This document shows, one piece after another, positions 1 to 7,902 of a stretch of DNA of 64,000 nucleotides (the first letter of the stretch is position 1; each line of letters opens with the position of its first letter). The position numbers were made by a program, and so were the translations under genes. The stretch is from Roseiarcus fermentans (lineage in GTDB: Bacteria > Pseudomonadota > Alphaproteobacteria > Rhizobiales > Beijerinckiaceae). The stretch lies in assembly GCF_003315135.1 (NCBI RefSeq), contig NZ_QNRK01000017.1:52821-116820 (forward strand), written 5' to 3'. The notes under the pieces are model-generated. The model had not been told where the DNA came from, did no database searches, and saw only the letters and a program-made list of their open reading frames with translations.

Positions 1-1580
1 AAGCCGACTGGAAGTCGAAGGTCGCGCCGGAATCGTTCTTGATCGCGCCGCCGCCGACCGTCGTCCCGGTGAAGTTGTAACCGAGATAGAAATTGCCCCA
101 ACCGGCGGTCGTCGCATTGACGTTGAACGTCCCCGCGTTCTCCAGCGTCCGCCCGCCGTCGAGGGCGACATAGTAGCTCGAATCCGTGGTGACGCCGGAA
201 AGCAGCGTCGTCCCGGTCCCGGTCTCCTGGTCGTAATTGCCGCCGGTGAACGCCGCCGCGCCGGAAACCGTCAGCTTGGCCGTGCCGGCGATCGCACCCG
301 CCGACTGGACGAAGCCGGAGCCGATCGTCGTCGCCGCGGCCACCGAAAGCACGCCGCCGGTCAGTTCCGCGACGCCTGTGCCGCTGAAGGCCGCGCCCGA
401 GAGCGTGAACGTCCCGGCGTCGAAATCGAGCGCCGCCCCGCTCGCGATGACGAACGACCCGGTCGAGGACGCCGACCCGCCGCCGTCGAGTTGCAGCGTG
501 CCCGTCTGCGCCGACACCACGCCGGTGTTGGTCAGCGCGACCGCGATGTCGGTCGTGCCCGTGGTCACCGTCTGCTCGAGCGTGCCCGCGTTGGTGAAGC
601 CGGTCGTTCCGGTATTGCTCGTCACGCTGGTAGCCGACTGGAAGTCGAAGGTCGCGCCGGAATCGTTCTTGATCGCGCCGCCGCCGACCGTCGTCCCGGT
701 GTAGTTGTAACCGAGATAGAAATTGCCCCAACCGGCGGTCGTCGCATTGACGTTGAACGTCCCCGCGTTCTCCAGCGTCCGCCCGCCGTCGAGGGCGACA
801 TAGTAGCTCGAATCCGTGGTGACGCCCTGAAGCAGCGTCGTCCCTTTCCCCGTCTGCTGGTCGTATCCGCCGCCGGTGAACGCCGCCGCGCCCGAAACCG
901 TCAGCGTGCCCGTGCCGGCAATCGCGCCCGCCGACTGCGCGAAGCCCGAGCCGATCGTCGTGGCCGCGGCCACCGAAAGCACGCCGCCGGTCAGTTCCGC
1001 GACGCCCACGCCGCTGAAGGCGGCGCCCGAGAGGGTGAACGTCCCGGCGTCGAAATCGAGCGCCGCCCCGCTCGCGATCGCGAACGACGCGGTCGAGGAC
1101 GCCGACCCGCCGCCGTCGAGTTGCAGCGTGCCCGTCTGCACCGACACCGCGCCGGTGTTGGTCAGCGCGACCGCGATGTCGGTCGTGCCCGTGGTGATCG
1201 TCTGCTCGAGCGTGCCCGCGTTGGTGAAGCCGGTTGTTCCCGTATTGCCGGAGACAGTGGAAGCCGACTGGAAGTCGAAGGTCGCGCCGGAATCGTTCTT
1301 GATCGCGCCGCCGCCGACCGTCGTCCCGGTGTAGTTGTAGCCGAGATAGAAATTGCCCCAATTGGCGGTCGCCGCGTTGACGTTGAACGTCCCGGCGTTT
1401 TCCAGCACCCGCCCGCCGTCGAGGGCGACATAGTCGCTCGAATCCGTGGTGACGCCCTGAAGCAGCGTCGTCCCTTTCCCGGTCTGCTGGTCGTATCCGC
1501 CGCCGGAGAACGACGCCGCGCCCGAAACCGTCAGCGTGCCCGCGCCCGACAGCGCGCCGCCGGTCTGGGCGAACGAGGCC
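1..1580. repeat. 630-bp tandem DNA repeat inside the adhesin gene
   Basis: The string gccgactggaagtcgaagg starts at 3, 633 and 1263, a period of exactly 630 bp (210 codons). About two and a half units lie in the window and differ by only scattered substitutions. The unit nearest the gene start diverges after about 1580. Such near-identity suggests recent duplication or ongoing gene conversion, so the repeat number probably varies and may be collapsed in short-read assemblies. Confidence 0.92.
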
Positions 1581-1873
1581 GCGGTCGCGCTGACCGCCCC
1601 GAGATTGAGGGTTCCGGCGTCGATTTCGAGCAGTCCGCCGAAGCTCGCCGATCCGGTGATCGTGAGGGTATTGCCGCCCGCGAGATCGAACGTGTCGTTA
1701 CCGACGGTCAGGCTGTTGACGCTGACCGAGGGCGCGCCGCTGTCGAAGGTGACGGTGACCGGCGAGGCCGTGTTGATGACGACGGCGTCCCCGGCGACGG
1801 GAATCGCCGCGGGGTTCCAGTTGGTTGCATTGGACCAATTTCCGCTGAGCGTTTTCCAGGTCTTGGTCGTCAT
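1..1873 (-). CDS. Large repetitive adhesin-like protein, N-terminal part (runs off the window)
   Basis: Reading from the ATG at 1873 on the minus strand, the frame stays open to base 1, giving about 624 residues of a longer protein. It begins with residues like MTTKTWKTLSGNWSNATNW and continues in Gly/Thr/Ala/Val-rich, Asp-poor beta-strand repeats (for example GTTLLQGVTTDSSYYVALDG). This composition is typical of beta-helical surface proteins of the autotransporter or type-I-secreted adhesin kind. No signal peptide is visible, which favours type I secretion from an unseen C-terminus, but this is inference. About 100 residues form a unique cap, then 210-residue units follow almost identically. 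Long open frames on the plus strand here are antisense shadows caused by the repeat period being a multiple of three. The function is assigned by composition only. Confidence 0.75.
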   Translation of the reverse strand, partial: MTTKTWKTLSGNWSNATNWNPAAIPVAGDAVVINTASPVTVTFDSGAPSVSVNSLTVGNDTFDLAGGNTLTITGSASFGGLLEIDAGTLNLGAVSATAASFAQTGGALSGAGTLTVSGAASFSGGGYDQQTGKGTTLLQGVTTDSSDYVALDGGRVLENAGTFNVNAATANWGNFYLGYNYTGTTVGGGAIKNDSGATFDFQSASTVSGNTGTTGFTNAGTLEQTITTGTTDIAVALTNTGAVSVQTGTLQLDGGGSASSTASFAIASGAALDFDAGTFTLSGAAFSGVGVAELTGGVLSVAAATTIGSGFAQSAGAIAGTGTLTVSGAAAFTGGGYDQQTGKGTTLLQGVTTDSSYYVALDGGRTLENAGTFNVNATTAGWGNFYLGYNYTGTTVGGGAIKNDSGATFDFQSATSVTSNTGTTGFTNAGTLEQTVTTGTTDIAVALTNTGVVSAQTGTLQLDGGGSASSTGSFVIASGAALDFDAGTFTLSGAAFSGTGVAELTGGVLSVAAATTIGSGFVQSAGAIAGTAKLTVSGAAAFTGGNYDQETGTGTTLLSGVTTDSSYYVALDGGRTLENAGTFNVNATTAGWGNFYLGYNFTGTTVGGGAIKNDSGATFDFQSA

Positions 1874-2455
1874 GGCAATATATCCGTCGTTGAAAGGGGC
1901 TCAGGGAATCGGTCGTACAGAAGCGCGGAGAGAGCAGGACCCGGTCGCGCGCGGACGTCCGCGACGCTTGGGAGCGAGCGTTTCGTGAACCGGGAACCAA
2001 AGGGGAGGTCGGTCGGCTGGGAATGCCGACCAAGGCGTCGACAGGCGGCCTGGACGACGCAATGCGCGGCGTGCGTTTGATCGAAGCAACGGCATCGGGT
2101 TTTGCCGATCAGCACATGAGCTGTCGACACGAGAGCCTCCCCTGAACAGCCGTTTCCGCCGGCTGGAGAGGCGCTCCGTCGTCAAGCTTCGTGAAATCAG
2201 AAGACCACCGCCCCGCTGCGGCGGTCTCGCCCGACCTCCAATGCTCTCGACCCCTTGCCTGGCCCGCCCGATCGTTCCGAGCCGGTCAGGCCCCGCCCTT
2301 CCGCCGTCTGACGACGTAAACATATTGATTGACGCTGCGCAAGCGACAATTTCCTCAGTCTTGTGAGGCGATGTGAACGATCGACTCCGTTCGGCGAAGC
2401 GGGTTCTGCACGGTGGGATCGGCTAGCGTATCCTGCCGCCAACTGGCGGGAGATC
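1874..2455. other. Intergenic region upstream of the adhesin gene
   Basis: No convincing gene is seen. Short open frames on both strands have arginine/serine-rich, family-less translations. The stretch must hold the adhesin promoter, transcribed leftwards from about 1880-2300, but no clear -35/-10 pair could be chosen. The segment 2310-2345 is noticeably more AT-rich than its surroundings. Confidence 0.5.
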
Positions 2456-2502
2456 GCCGACTCCTGTTCAGCGGGTCCGAGGTTCGAACCCTTGTGCGCG
2501 CG
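2456..2502 (+). pseudogene. tRNA 3'-half relic, tRNA-Arg(CCU)-like
   Basis: The stretch folds like the 3' half of a tRNA. An anticodon arm at 2456-2472 has 4 of 5 pairs, loop CTCCTGT, U33 and a purine at 37, reading CCU. A 5-nt variable loop gggtc follows at 2473-2477. The T arm at 2478-2494 has 5 pairs (one G-U) and loop TTCGAAC. Seven acceptor-like bases follow at 2495-2501. A matching 5' acceptor and a proper D arm are not found upstream; only gcg at 2426-2428 could pair. It is therefore probably not a working tRNA. A 3'-half fragment is what integrating elements leave at tRNA attachment sites, but no integrase is in the window. Confidence 0.35.
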
Positions 2503-2744
2503 CTCTCGAAACCTTCGATCCTCGGAGACAACGCCTCGATCGCCGATCGCACGAGCGAACGGCGCCTTGCGCGACGCCATGGTCGCCCCGGCGGCGATCA
2601 CGACCAACTGACTCGATGTCGTCCAGAAAAACGCGATTGCCGTCAGATTTTGAGCGGTATTTTGAATTATTAGGTTGCTCTCAGTTGAGCGCCCGAATAT
2701 CTGCTTGTCTCAAGCATAAGCTGTTTCGGCGGGAGATATCGAAC

Positions 2745-3185
2745 GTGAGTGGTTCAAATTTGGTCGAACTCGCGGCCAGGGTCGTGTCGGCGTTCGTCTC
2801 CTACAACTCTCTTCCGGTCGGCGAATTGCCGGCTCTGATCGCGACCGTTCACGAGTCGGTCAAGCGATGCGCCGACGGGACGGGGCCCGAGATGGCTGCG
2901 GAAAAGGTCGAGGCGAGGGCCCCTGCGGTCTCGATCCGCAAGTCGATCACGCCCGACTACCTGATCTGTCTCGATGACGGCCTGCGGTTCAAGTCCTTGC
3001 GGCGTCACCTCAGCGCGCTCGGCCTGACGCCCGAGCAGTATCGTGAGAAGTGGGGCTTGCCGTCCGACTATCCCATGGTCGCCCCCAACTACGCCGCGCA
3101 GCGTTCGGCTTTGGCGAAGAAGATCGGACTGGGACAGGGGCGCAAGGACCGGGAGACGACCCGAGAGCCGGCGTCGGCCGCGTAG
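2745..3185 (+). CDS. MucR/Ros-family transcriptional regulator with a degenerate zinc finger
   Basis: This is a small DNA-binding regulator of the MucR/Ros family, which silences AT-rich promoters in rhizobia. The GTG at 2745 is chosen because a good ribosome site (gggaga, 2731-2736) lies just upstream and the product (146 aa) then has the usual family length. An in-frame ATG at 2616 would add 43 unrelated residues. The N-terminal oligomerisation segment (LVELAARVVSAFVSYNSLPV) and the C-terminal DNA-binding part (TPEQYREKWGLPSDYPMVAP) are typical. The finger reads C-L-D-D-...-R-R-H-L-S-A-L, so Cys, Asp and the first His are kept but the last His position is Leu. The leader at 2640-2740 is AT-rich, as expected if the gene is autoregulated. 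Confidence 0.9.
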   Translation: MSGSNLVELAARVVSAFVSYNSLPVGELPALIATVHESVKRCADGTGPEMAAEKVEARAPAVSIRKSITPDYLICLDDGLRFKSLRRHLSALGLTPEQYREKWGLPSDYPMVAPNYAAQRSALAKKIGLGQGRKDRETTREPASAA

Positions 3186-3267
3186 GGCGAGGTTTTTGTC
3201 GCCGTGCACCCGGGCCTGCGGCGCGAGGACCGACGACCCCCTTGATGCACGCCCGGGGGACGGAAAG

Positions 3268-3291
3268 GGCGCCGCCACGCGCGGTGGCGCC
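3268..3291. terminator. Hairpin between convergent genes
   Basis: A 9-bp stem with one G-U pair (ggcgccgcc at 3268-3276 with ggtggcgcc at 3283-3291) and a 6-nt loop lies between the ends of the mucR-like gene and the converging FAD oxidoreductase gene. There is no T-run, so it is at best a weak or factor-assisted bidirectional terminator. Confidence 0.4.
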
Positions 3292-3348
3292 GACGACGCC
3301 GGTGGGAACGGGCGACGGGCCTGACTTCGGAACGACCGGCCGCGGCGC

Positions 3349-5796
3349 TTACGCCCTGACGCGCGTCGCCGCAGGATCGTAGGGCGGCTCCAGGAACGGC
3401 TGCGCCGGAATCCTTTCCCCGGCGACCTCGAGCGCGTAGTCGCCGGACAGGACGAAATCGGCGTCCACGCCGGCCGCGCGCCGTACGTAACCGTAACCGA
3501 TCGCCTTGCCGACGGTGTGCCCGAAGCCGCCGCTCGCCAGCCAGCCGACGCGCTCGCCGTTGCGGTAGATGGTCTCGCGGCCGAGCAGGATCACGTCGCT
3601 CGCCGCCGTGAACCCCGCAAGCAGGCGGGGCAGCGGCGAAGCCCGCTGCGCCTCGAGCGCCGCCCGGCCGCGGAACGGCAGGCCGGACTTCAGTTTCACG
3701 AAGCGGCCGAGGCCCGCCACCAGCGGCGAATGGTCGGGGCCGATTTCCGCGCCCCAGGCGCGATAGCCCTTTTCCAGGCGGAGAGTCTCGATCGCCCGGT
3801 AGCCGGCGAGCCTCAGCCCATGCGGCGCGCCGGCGGCGACCAGGGCGTCGTAAAGGGTCGCCGCGAATTCGACCGCGACGTGCAGCTCGTAGCCCAGTTC
3901 GCCGACATAGGTGATGCGTAGCGCGAGCACGGGCGCGCCTGCGATCGAGACGTCCCGCGCGGCGGCGAACGGAAACGCCGCGTTGGAGAGGTCGTCACGC
4001 GTCAGGGATTGCAGAATTGCGCGCGACTTCGGCCCCATCAGCGCCAGCACCGCGGTCTGCGACGTCGTGTCGATCAGCGACGCCCGCGCCCCCGCCGGGA
4101 TCGAGGAGGCGATCCAGTGGAAATCGTGGGTCGCGAAGCCGGTGCCCGTGACGATCGAAAACCGGTCCTTCGCGTGACGAACGATGGTGAGATCGGCCTC
4201 GATCCCGCCGCCGTCGTTGAGCATCTGCGTGTAGACGATCGACCCGTCGACTTTTCGCACATCGTTGGCGGCGATCTCCGACAGGACCGCTTCCGCGTCG
4301 GGACCGACGAGGGTGAATTTTGCGAACGAGGTCTGGTCGAACAGCGCCGCCGCCTCGCGCGCGGCGCGGTGCTCGCGCGCGACTGCGTCGAACCAGTTCG
4401 GCCGCTGGTAGGTGTAAAGGTCCTGCCCCGGTTCGTCGCCTTCCGCGAACCAGTTGGCGCGCTCCCATCCGAGTTTTTCGCCGAAGACGGCGCCGGCGGC
4501 GCGCAGGCGGCCGTAGAGCGGCGAGCGCCGCAGCGGTCGACCCGAGTGATGCTCTTCCGACGGCCAGGCCATCGTATAGTGTTTCGAATAGGCCTCGAGC
4601 GTGCGCGAGCGGACCCAGTCGGCGTCGCGGTGATTGCGTCCGAAGCGCCGGATGTCGACCGGCCACAGGTCGAACGGCGGCGCGCCGTTGACCACCCATT
4701 CGGCCAGCGCCATGCCCGCTCCGCCCCCGGAGGCGATGCCGAAGGCGTTGAAGCCGGCGCCGACGAAGACGTTGCGGATTTCCGGCGCCTCGCCGAGGAT
4801 GAAATTGCCGTCCGGGGTGAAACTCTCCGGGCCGTTGATGATCTGCCGGACGCCGACGTCGCGCAGGGACGGAACGCGGCCCAACGCCTGCTCCATGATC
4901 GGCTCGAAATGATCCCAGTCGGGTTGAAGCAGCTGGAACGCGAAATCCTCCGGCAACGGGTCAGCCAGCCATGGCCTCGGGTTCGGCTCGTAGCCGCCCA
5001 TCACCAGCCCGCCCACTTCCTCCTTCCAGTAGGTCAGCCGGTCGGGATCGCGCAGCGTCGGCAGACCCGGCGTGACGCCCTCGACCGCCTCGGTGACGAT
5101 GTACTGGTGCTGGATCGCAGTCAGCGGCACGTTGACGCCAGCGAGGCGGCCGACGGCGCGCGACCATTGCCCGGCGCAGATGACGAGTTTTTCGCAGGCG
5201 ATCCGGCCGGCCTGAGTGACGACGGCGCAGACCGCGCCGTTGTCGACCTCGACGCCGACGAGTCTCACGCCCTCGCGGATCGCGACGCCCTTCATCCGCG
5301 CGCCCTTCGCCAACGCCGCCGCGATGTCCGACGGCGACGCCTGGCCGTCGGTCGGCAGGAAGGCCGCGCCGACCACGTCGTCGACCTGCATCAGCGGCCA
5401 CAGGTCCTGCGCCTCCTTCGCCGTGAGGAGCTGCATCTCGAGGCCGAAGGAGCGCGCGGTCGTCGCCTGACGCTTCACCTCGGTCCAGCGCTCCGCGTTG
5501 CAGGCGAGGCGCAAGCCGCCGTTGCGCTTCCACCCCGTCGCCTGGCCGGTTTCGGCCTCGAGCCGGTCGTAGAGGGCGACGGAATAGCCGAGCAGCTGGG
5601 TGATGTTGGCCGAGGAGCGCAGCTGCCCGACCAGACCCGCCGCATGCCAGGTCGAGCCCGAAGTCAGCTTGCCCCGCTCGACAAGCAGGACGTCGCTCAC
5701 GCCCATCGCGCCCAGGTGATAGGCGACCGACGCGCCGACGATCCCGCCGCCGACGATCACGACTTTGGCCGACGACGGCAGTTCGGTCGCGCTCAT
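3349..5796 (-). CDS. FAD-dependent oxidoreductase with GcvT domain (dimethylglycine/sarcosine dehydrogenase family)
   Basis: Enzymes of this family oxidise N-methyl groups of glycine derivatives and pass the one-carbon unit to tetrahydrofolate. The 815-residue protein has an N-terminal Rossmann motif (VVIVGGGIVGASVAYHLGA, residues 12-30). A WHAAG motif at about residues 50-54 contains the His that carries covalent FAD in dimethylglycine dehydrogenase. A DAO-type oxidase domain reaches about residue 370, and a C-terminal aminomethyltransferase (GcvT) half ends in a GcvT_C-like segment. The ATG at 5796 overlaps the stop of the upstream kinase-like gene (ATGA), so the two are translationally coupled; a longer in-frame extension upstream is spurious. 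It is the last gene of the amine operon. The true substrate is unknown. Confidence 0.88.
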   Translation of the reverse strand: MSATELPSSAKVVIVGGGIVGASVAYHLGAMGVSDVLLVERGKLTSGSTWHAAGLVGQLRSSANITQLLGYSVALYDRLEAETGQATGWKRNGGLRLACNAERWTEVKRQATTARSFGLEMQLLTAKEAQDLWPLMQVDDVVGAAFLPTDGQASPSDIAAALAKGARMKGVAIREGVRLVGVEVDNGAVCAVVTQAGRIACEKLVICAGQWSRAVGRLAGVNVPLTAIQHQYIVTEAVEGVTPGLPTLRDPDRLTYWKEEVGGLVMGGYEPNPRPWLADPLPEDFAFQLLQPDWDHFEPIMEQALGRVPSLRDVGVRQIINGPESFTPDGNFILGEAPEIRNVFVGAGFNAFGIASGGGAGMALAEWVVNGAPPFDLWPVDIRRFGRNHRDADWVRSRTLEAYSKHYTMAWPSEEHHSGRPLRRSPLYGRLRAAGAVFGEKLGWERANWFAEGDEPGQDLYTYQRPNWFDAVAREHRAAREAAALFDQTSFAKFTLVGPDAEAVLSEIAANDVRKVDGSIVYTQMLNDGGGIEADLTIVRHAKDRFSIVTGTGFATHDFHWIASSIPAGARASLIDTTSQTAVLALMGPKSRAILQSLTRDDLSNAAFPFAAARDVSIAGAPVLALRITYVGELGYELHVAVEFAATLYDALVAAGAPHGLRLAGYRAIETLRLEKGYRAWGAEIGPDHSPLVAGLGRFVKLKSGLPFRGRAALEAQRASPLPRLLAGFTAASDVILLGRETIYRNGERVGWLASGGFGHTVGKAIGYGYVRRAAGVDADFVLSGDYALEVAGERIPAQPFLEPPYDPAATRVRA

Positions 5797-6680
5797 GGCC
5801 CCATGTCCTCGAAAGCTGCGCAGGCGGCCTGGAACCGCCGGAGATTGTCCGCGGTATAGGCGCGGTAGTCGAAGTCGATCCCGCTCGTCTGTTCCGAGAC
5901 CATGCTCCAGAGGGTCTCGCGCATCAGCGACGCCGCCGTCATCGCCGCCATCCGGCGACGCAGGTCGTCGTCGACCGGGCGCCCGAAATAGAGCGCGAGC
6001 AGATGCTCGATCGCCTCGGGGCGCGCTTCGCTGTTCGAGGCGAGGCCGGCGATGTCGAACAGCGGCGAGTTGAAGCCGGCGTATTCCCAGTCGATCAGCC
6101 ACAGCCGCTCGCCGTCGTCGATGAGGTTGGCCGCGAGCAGGTCGTTGTGGCCAAAGACGATGTCGATCGGGCCGACCGCCCGCTCCAGCCGCTCCGCCAT
6201 CGCCGCGAAGGCCGGCAACGCCGACACGTGCTCGCTGTGCAGGTCGTTAAGGACGCGGCCGTAGTGGCGGACGACCTGAAACACCCAGAACAGCGGCGCC
6301 GGCCCAGGGAAATGCTTGGGAATCTCATGATGCGCGCGGCGGATGAGATCCACGAGGCGGGGGTGGGTCGTGGGCGCCCGGATGTCCTCGACGCTCAGGG
6401 TCCGCCCCTCGACGAAATCGATAACCAGCGCGTTGGGGTCCGCGTAGTGAACCCGCGGCGAGACGCCGGCTGCGTGCGCGGCGCGGCTGGCGGCGGCCTC
6501 CGTCGCCCGCACGACGTTATGCGCCGGGATGTCGCCGCCGATGCGCGCGACGTAGCGCCGGCCGCCGTCCTCGACGAGGAAATTGTCGTTGGTCATGCCG
6601 CCGCCGAGCGGGACCGGCGACACGCGCGCGCCCCAGCAGGGCAGCGTCGCCGCCACGTGAAGGGGATCCTGCCGCGCCAT
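5793..6680 (-). CDS. Choline/ethanolamine kinase-like phosphotransferase
   Basis: This 295-residue protein belongs to the APH/choline-kinase fold. The catalytic loop GHNDLLAANLI (H-x-D-x4-N) lies near residue 180, and the metal-binding motif IDWEYAGFNSPLFDIA follows about 20 residues later. A Gly-rich loop (LGGGMTNDNF) is near the N-terminus. Relatives phosphorylate choline, ethanolamine or other amino alcohols. It sits 18 bp after the alcohol dehydrogenase gene and overlaps the oxidoreductase gene by four bases. In this operon it most plausibly acts on the amino alcohol that is also the pathway substrate, or on a related compound; that is inference. Confidence 0.82.
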   Translation of the reverse strand: MARQDPLHVAATLPCWGARVSPVPLGGGMTNDNFLVEDGGRRYVARIGGDIPAHNVVRATEAAASRAAHAAGVSPRVHYADPNALVIDFVEGRTLSVEDIRAPTTHPRLVDLIRRAHHEIPKHFPGPAPLFWVFQVVRHYGRVLNDLHSEHVSALPAFAAMAERLERAVGPIDIVFGHNDLLAANLIDDGERLWLIDWEYAGFNSPLFDIAGLASNSEARPEAIEHLLALYFGRPVDDDLRRRMAAMTAASLMRETLWSMVSEQTSGIDFDYRAYTADNLRRFQAACAAFEDMGP

Positions 6681-6698
6681 CGCCGCCAGTCCGCAGGG

Positions 6699-7859
6699 TC
6701 AGAGTTTTCCGTCGAGCGCGGCGGCGAACACCCGCCTCGCCGCGGCGCGGTCGAAGGGAACCGGATTGCCGCCGGCGCAGGGATCGACCTCGGCGGCCGC
6801 GGCGATCTCCTCGATCCGGGCGCCGTCGACGTTCAGGCCGGCGAGCGTATGGGGAACGCCCACCTCGTCGCGCAACCGCAGGACCCAGTCGATCACGCCG
6901 GCCGTGCTGTGCGTCGCCAGCCCGAGCCAGCGCGCGAGCCGCGCCATCCGGTCCGCGATGGCCGCGTCGTTGAACGCCAGCACGTAGGGCATGAACACGG
7001 CGTTGGTCATGCCGTGATGGGTGTTGTAGAGCGCGCCGACCGGATGCGACAGCGCGTGCATGCCGCCGAGCCCCTTCTGGAAGGCGGTCGCGCCCATCGC
7101 CGCCGCCGACATCATGTGCCCACGCGCCTCGATGTCGGTTCCGTCGGCGACGGCGCGCGCGAGGTTCTCCTTCACCAGCCGCATGCCTTCGACCGCGACG
7201 CCGTCGGCCATCGGATGGTAGCCCGGCGCGCAATAGGCCTCGAGGCAATGCGAAAGCGCGTCCATGCCGGTGGCGGCGGTCAGAACGGGCGGCAGGCCGA
7301 CGGTCAGTTCGGGGTCGCAGATCGTGACCGCGGGCATCATCTTCGGGTGAAAGATCACCTTCTTGGTGTGCGAGGCCGAATGGGTGATGACGCCGGCGCG
7401 GCCGACCTCGGAGCCGGTGCCCGAGGTGGTCGGGACGGCGACGATCGGGGCGATGCCCTCAGGGTCGGCGCGCGTCCACCAGTCGCCGATGTCCTCGAAG
7501 TCCCACATCGGCCGCGTCTGTCCGACCATGAAGGCGACCACCTTGCCGACGTCGAGCGCCGAGCCGCCGCCGAAGGCGATGACGCCGTCGTGACCGCCGG
7601 CGCGATAGGCGGCGACGCCCGCCTCGACGTTGCGATCGACCGGGTTGCCCTGCACTTCGCTGAAGACGGCGGCCGGCCGGCCGGCGCTCTCGAGGACCCT
7701 CAACGCCGCGGCGAGCATCGGCAGGTCGCGGATGCCGGGATCGGTGACGAGCAGCGGCCTTGCGATCGCCGCGACCTTCAGGGCGTCGGCAAGCTCGGCG
7801 ATGCGGCCGGCGCCGAAGCGGATCGCGGTGGGATAGTTCCAGTTTGCTTTCACGGACAT
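6699..7859 (-). CDS. Iron-containing alcohol dehydrogenase
   Basis: The 386-residue protein is a group III (iron-dependent) alcohol dehydrogenase, oxidising an alcohol to an aldehyde with NAD(P). Visible signatures are the nucleotide-binding segment FGGGSALDVGKVVAFM (about residues 95-110), the PTTSGTGSE motif (about 143-151), and metal-site histidines in MDALSHCLEAY and in ALSHPVGALYNTHHG. The ATG at 7859 gives a full-length family member. It lies 43 bp after the aldehyde dehydrogenase gene in the same operon. The pairing of alcohol and aldehyde dehydrogenases next to a glutamine-synthetase-like ligase suggests that the substrate is a gamma-glutamylated amino alcohol. Confidence 0.92.
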   Translation of the reverse strand: MSVKANWNYPTAIRFGAGRIAELADALKVAAIARPLLVTDPGIRDLPMLAAALRVLESAGRPAAVFSEVQGNPVDRNVEAGVAAYRAGGHDGVIAFGGGSALDVGKVVAFMVGQTRPMWDFEDIGDWWTRADPEGIAPIVAVPTTSGTGSEVGRAGVITHSASHTKKVIFHPKMMPAVTICDPELTVGLPPVLTAATGMDALSHCLEAYCAPGYHPMADGVAVEGMRLVKENLARAVADGTDIEARGHMMSAAAMGATAFQKGLGGMHALSHPVGALYNTHHGMTNAVFMPYVLAFNDAAIADRMARLARWLGLATHSTAGVIDWVLRLRDEVGVPHTLAGLNVDGARIEEIAAAAEVDPCAGGNPVPFDRAAARRVFAAALDGKL

Positions 7860-7902
7860 CGAAGTCGGGGTCCTTGCGAAAAGATGCGCCTGGGGCGGAC
7901 CG

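Noticed and set aside
1-1580. CRISPR-like array suspected from regular repeats
   Set aside because: The period is 630 bp, the repeats are coding and there are no short unique spacers.
491-2080. A long plus-strand frame (529 codons) across the repeat region
   Set aside because: It is antisense to the adhesin, is Arg-rich, and stays open only because the 630-bp repeat keeps phase. The minus-strand product has coherent beta-strand repeats.
2197-2607. Minus-strand small ORFs with SNLGPAEQE or RTSDPLNR peptides
   Set aside because: Such peptides arise from translating tRNA-like DNA on the antisense strand, and both frames read the same tRNA-like stretch.
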